Origin: JAZKFR01 sp040386295
GTDB lineage: Bacteria > Pseudomonadota > Gammaproteobacteria > Burkholderiales > Rhodocyclaceae
Reading direction: 5' to 3'
DNA length: 7,677 nucleotides
NCBI GenBank assembly: GCA_040386295.1
Contig: JAZKFR010000062.1
Coordinates: forward strand, 1-7,677
Below, one piece after another: positions 6,380 through 7,677 of this stretch. A program made the position numbers and the translations under genes. Every line of letters begins with the position of its first letter. Positions within the stretch are counted from its first letter, which is position 1. The notes below the pieces were generated by a model. It saw nothing but the letters and a program-made list of their open reading frames with translations. It made no database searches and had not been told where the DNA came from.

Positions 6380-6417
6380 TCGCCCCTTTCGCACGCGCCC
6401 AGAAAATATATAACACA

Positions 6418-7455
6418 ATGAATTTTATAGGTTTCCAACTCAAGAACAAGCTATTCCTCGCGCCTATGGCAGGGGTGACGGACAGACCTTTCCGCCAGCT
6501 TTGCAAAAAAATGGGCGCAGGTTTGGCTGTGTCGGAAATGGTGACCTCGAACTCGCTGCTCTACGGCAGCGCCAAAACGCAACGCCGCGCCAACCACGAC
6601 GGTGAAGTAGATCCGATCGCCGTACAAATCGCGGGCGCAGATCCACAAATGATGGCCGACGCCGCACGCTACAACGTCGAACGCGGCGCCCAAATCATCG
6701 ACATCAACATGGGCTGCCCAGCCAAAAAAATCTGCAACGTCATGGCTGGATCGGCACTGCTCAAAGACGAATCCTTAGTCGCTCGCATCCTCAGCGCCGT
6801 CGTCGATGCCGTTCCAGCAACCCCGGTGACCCTCAAAATTCGCACCGGTTGGGACAAAAACAATCGCAACGCCCTCAACATCCTCAAAATAGCCGAGCAG
6901 TCCGGCATTCGCGCATTGGCCATGCACGGTAGAACCCGTGCCTGCGCCTACACCGGCCACGCCGAATACGAAACGATCAAGGCGGTTAAGGCAGTAGCGC
7001 GCATCCCGGTGACCGCCAACGGCGACATCAAAACGCCAGAGCAAGCAAAATTTGTCCTTGACAGCACCGGCGCGGACGCCGTGATGATCGGTCGTGCAGC
7101 GCAGGGCAGGCCTTGGCTGTTTCGCGAAATAGAACATTTTCTAGAAACAGGCCGCCACCTGCCGCCGCCCAAAGTGAGCGAAATCCATCAAGTACTACAA
7201 GCGCATTTGCAAGATCTCTACACTTTCTATGGCGCAGAAACCGGTGTTTGCGTCGCGCGCAAACACATCTCTTGGTACACCAAAGGCTTAGTTGGCTCCT
7301 CGGCCTTTCGTTACCGCATGAATCAATTACCGACTATTAACGAGCAAGAGCAAGCGATTGACGATTTTTTTCAAACACTCGCCGAGCACGATGAGCATTT
7401 AACTTACGTCCCTGAAGATAATCAACAAAAAGCTGACAAGGAAATTGCCGCATGA
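6418..7455 (+). CDS. dusB: tRNA-dihydrouridine synthase B
   Basis: DusB is an FMN-dependent, NADPH-using enzyme that reduces uridine in the tRNA D-loop; E. coli DusB modifies U17. The 345-residue product shows the TIM-barrel flavin signature LAPMAGVTDRPFR (14-26), the DusB-type INMGCPAKK with catalytic Cys100, Lys140 in TLKIRTGWD, HGRTR (170-174), the ANGDI motif and MIGRAAQGRPW (223-233), which helps hold the phosphate of FMN. The C-terminal helical tRNA-binding domain includes ARKHISWY. These motifs and the downstream fis gene separate it from DusA and DusC. The ATG fits the family N-terminus, but the A/T-rich leader before it has no Shine-Dalgarno sequence. The charged Gln/Lys tail after about residue 330 is unremarkable. 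The stop overlaps the fis start, so the two genes form an operon. Confidence 0.97.
   Translation: MNFIGFQLKNKLFLAPMAGVTDRPFRQLCKKMGAGLAVSEMVTSNSLLYGSAKTQRRANHDGEVDPIAVQIAGADPQMMADAARYNVERGAQIIDINMGCPAKKICNVMAGSALLKDESLVARILSAVVDAVPATPVTLKIRTGWDKNNRNALNILKIAEQSGIRALAMHGRTRACAYTGHAEYETIKAVKAVARIPVTANGDIKTPEQAKFVLDSTGADAVMIGRAAQGRPWLFREIEHFLETGRHLPPPKVSEIHQVLQAHLQDLYTFYGAETGVCVARKHISWYTKGLVGSSAFRYRMNQLPTINEQEQAIDDFFQTLAEHDEHLTYVPEDNQQKADKEIAA
7438..7443 (+). promoter_or_regulatory. Shine-Dalgarno sequence of fis inside dusB
   Basis: AAGGAA lies eight bases before the ATG at 7452, within the last codons of dusB. It supports this start and lets fis be translated with its own ribosome-binding site as well as by coupling. 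Confidence 0.7.
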
Positions 7456-7677
7456 CATTGAAAAAAAATAGCCACAGCAGCACTAATAGCAATGATATTG
7501 CTGCCTGTGTGCAAGGTGCCCTAGAAGCCTATTTTCATACTTTAGACGGTGAAAAACCGGCGACCGTATACGCCATGGTGATCAAAAGCGTCGAACGTCC
7601 AATGTTCGAGGCCGTGCTCAAACAAGCTGGCGGCAACCAAAGCGTTGCTGCAGAAATACTCGGCATCAACCGCAATA
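7452..7677 (+). CDS. fis: Fis family nucleoid/DNA-binding protein, 3' end outside window
   Basis: Fis is a small dimeric DNA-bending protein that activates rRNA and tRNA promoters and shapes the nucleoid during fast growth. Seventy-five codons are visible before the window ends. After a Ser/Asn-rich start, the core helices read ALEAYFHTLDG and VYAMVIKSVERPMFEAVLKQAGGNQSVAAEILGINRN, which includes the first helix of the Fis helix-turn-helix. The usual ending TLRKKL and a few residues (about 12-13 in all) should follow, giving a protein near 88 residues. Relatives in betaproteobacteria are of this shorter type; whether it has the N-terminal beta-hairpin needed by enteric Fis for Hin/Gin recombination cannot be told. 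The start codon overlaps the dusB stop by four bases (ATGA). Confidence 0.95.
   Translation, partial: MTLKKNSHSSTNSNDIAACVQGALEAYFHTLDGEKPATVYAMVIKSVERPMFEAVLKQAGGNQSVAAEILGINRN

Larger units (their letters stand above)
6140..6417 (+). other. Intergenic region between htpX and dusB
   Basis: This 278-base gap holds, in order: an A+C-rich stretch with short repeats (CTGAGCG at 6208-6214 and 6221-6227; a 5-bp AGCAT/ATGCT inverted repeat at about 6215-6233); the terminator at 6252-6280; a 12-bp tandem duplication at 6313-6336; and the probable dusB promoter at 6347-6379. A long - strand open frame crosses all of these, but it resembles no protein I know and conflicts with the terminator. Confidence 0.7.

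Noticed and set aside
6184..6438. - strand open frame (84 codons) covering the htpX-dusB gap
   Set aside because: It runs through the bidirectional terminator and the dusB promoter, has no ribosome-binding site and resembles no known protein.

Overview
The window is ordinary chromosomal housekeeping DNA from a proteobacterium, most likely a betaproteobacterium of the Burkholderiales. The evidence is protein-level: the IF-2 C-terminus, the Tex and DusB sequences and the dusB-fis gene pair all read like that group. The Fis N-terminal part resembles the short betaproteobacterial Fis-like proteins more than the 98-residue enteric Fis. I cannot name a genus. All eight genes lie on the + strand. 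There is no mobile element, CRISPR array, rRNA or tRNA.

Region 1 (1-2020) is the end of a translation and ribosome-maturation operon: the 3' part of infB (initiation factor 2), rbfA (30S maturation factor) and truB (tRNA psi55 synthase). The genes are packed tightly: rbfA starts on the base after the infB stop, and truB probably starts at a TTG inside the end of rbfA.

Region 2 (2021-5041) holds a cysteine-type glutathione peroxidase with a strong Shine-Dalgarno sequence. Nineteen bases later comes tex, an S1-domain RNA-binding protein that acts in transcription. This tex carries two low-complexity insertions.

Region 3 (5042-6139) is an A+C-rich 213-base gap followed by htpX, the inner-membrane zinc protease of the envelope stress response. 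A textbook bidirectional intrinsic terminator (6252-6280) ends this unit.

Region 4 (6281-7677) is the dusB-fis operon. A promoter-like segment with a GC-rich discriminator precedes dusB (tRNA dihydrouridine synthase). The start codon of fis overlaps the dusB stop, and fis runs off the window end. Pairing a tRNA-modification enzyme with a growth-phase nucleoid protein is the arrangement known from enteric bacteria.

I found no undescribed system. The points worth a second look are modest: the Tex insertions, the dusB-fis promoter layout, short words shared by the gaps on both sides of htpX, and the A+C skew of the + strand, which suggests the genes lie on the lagging strand.
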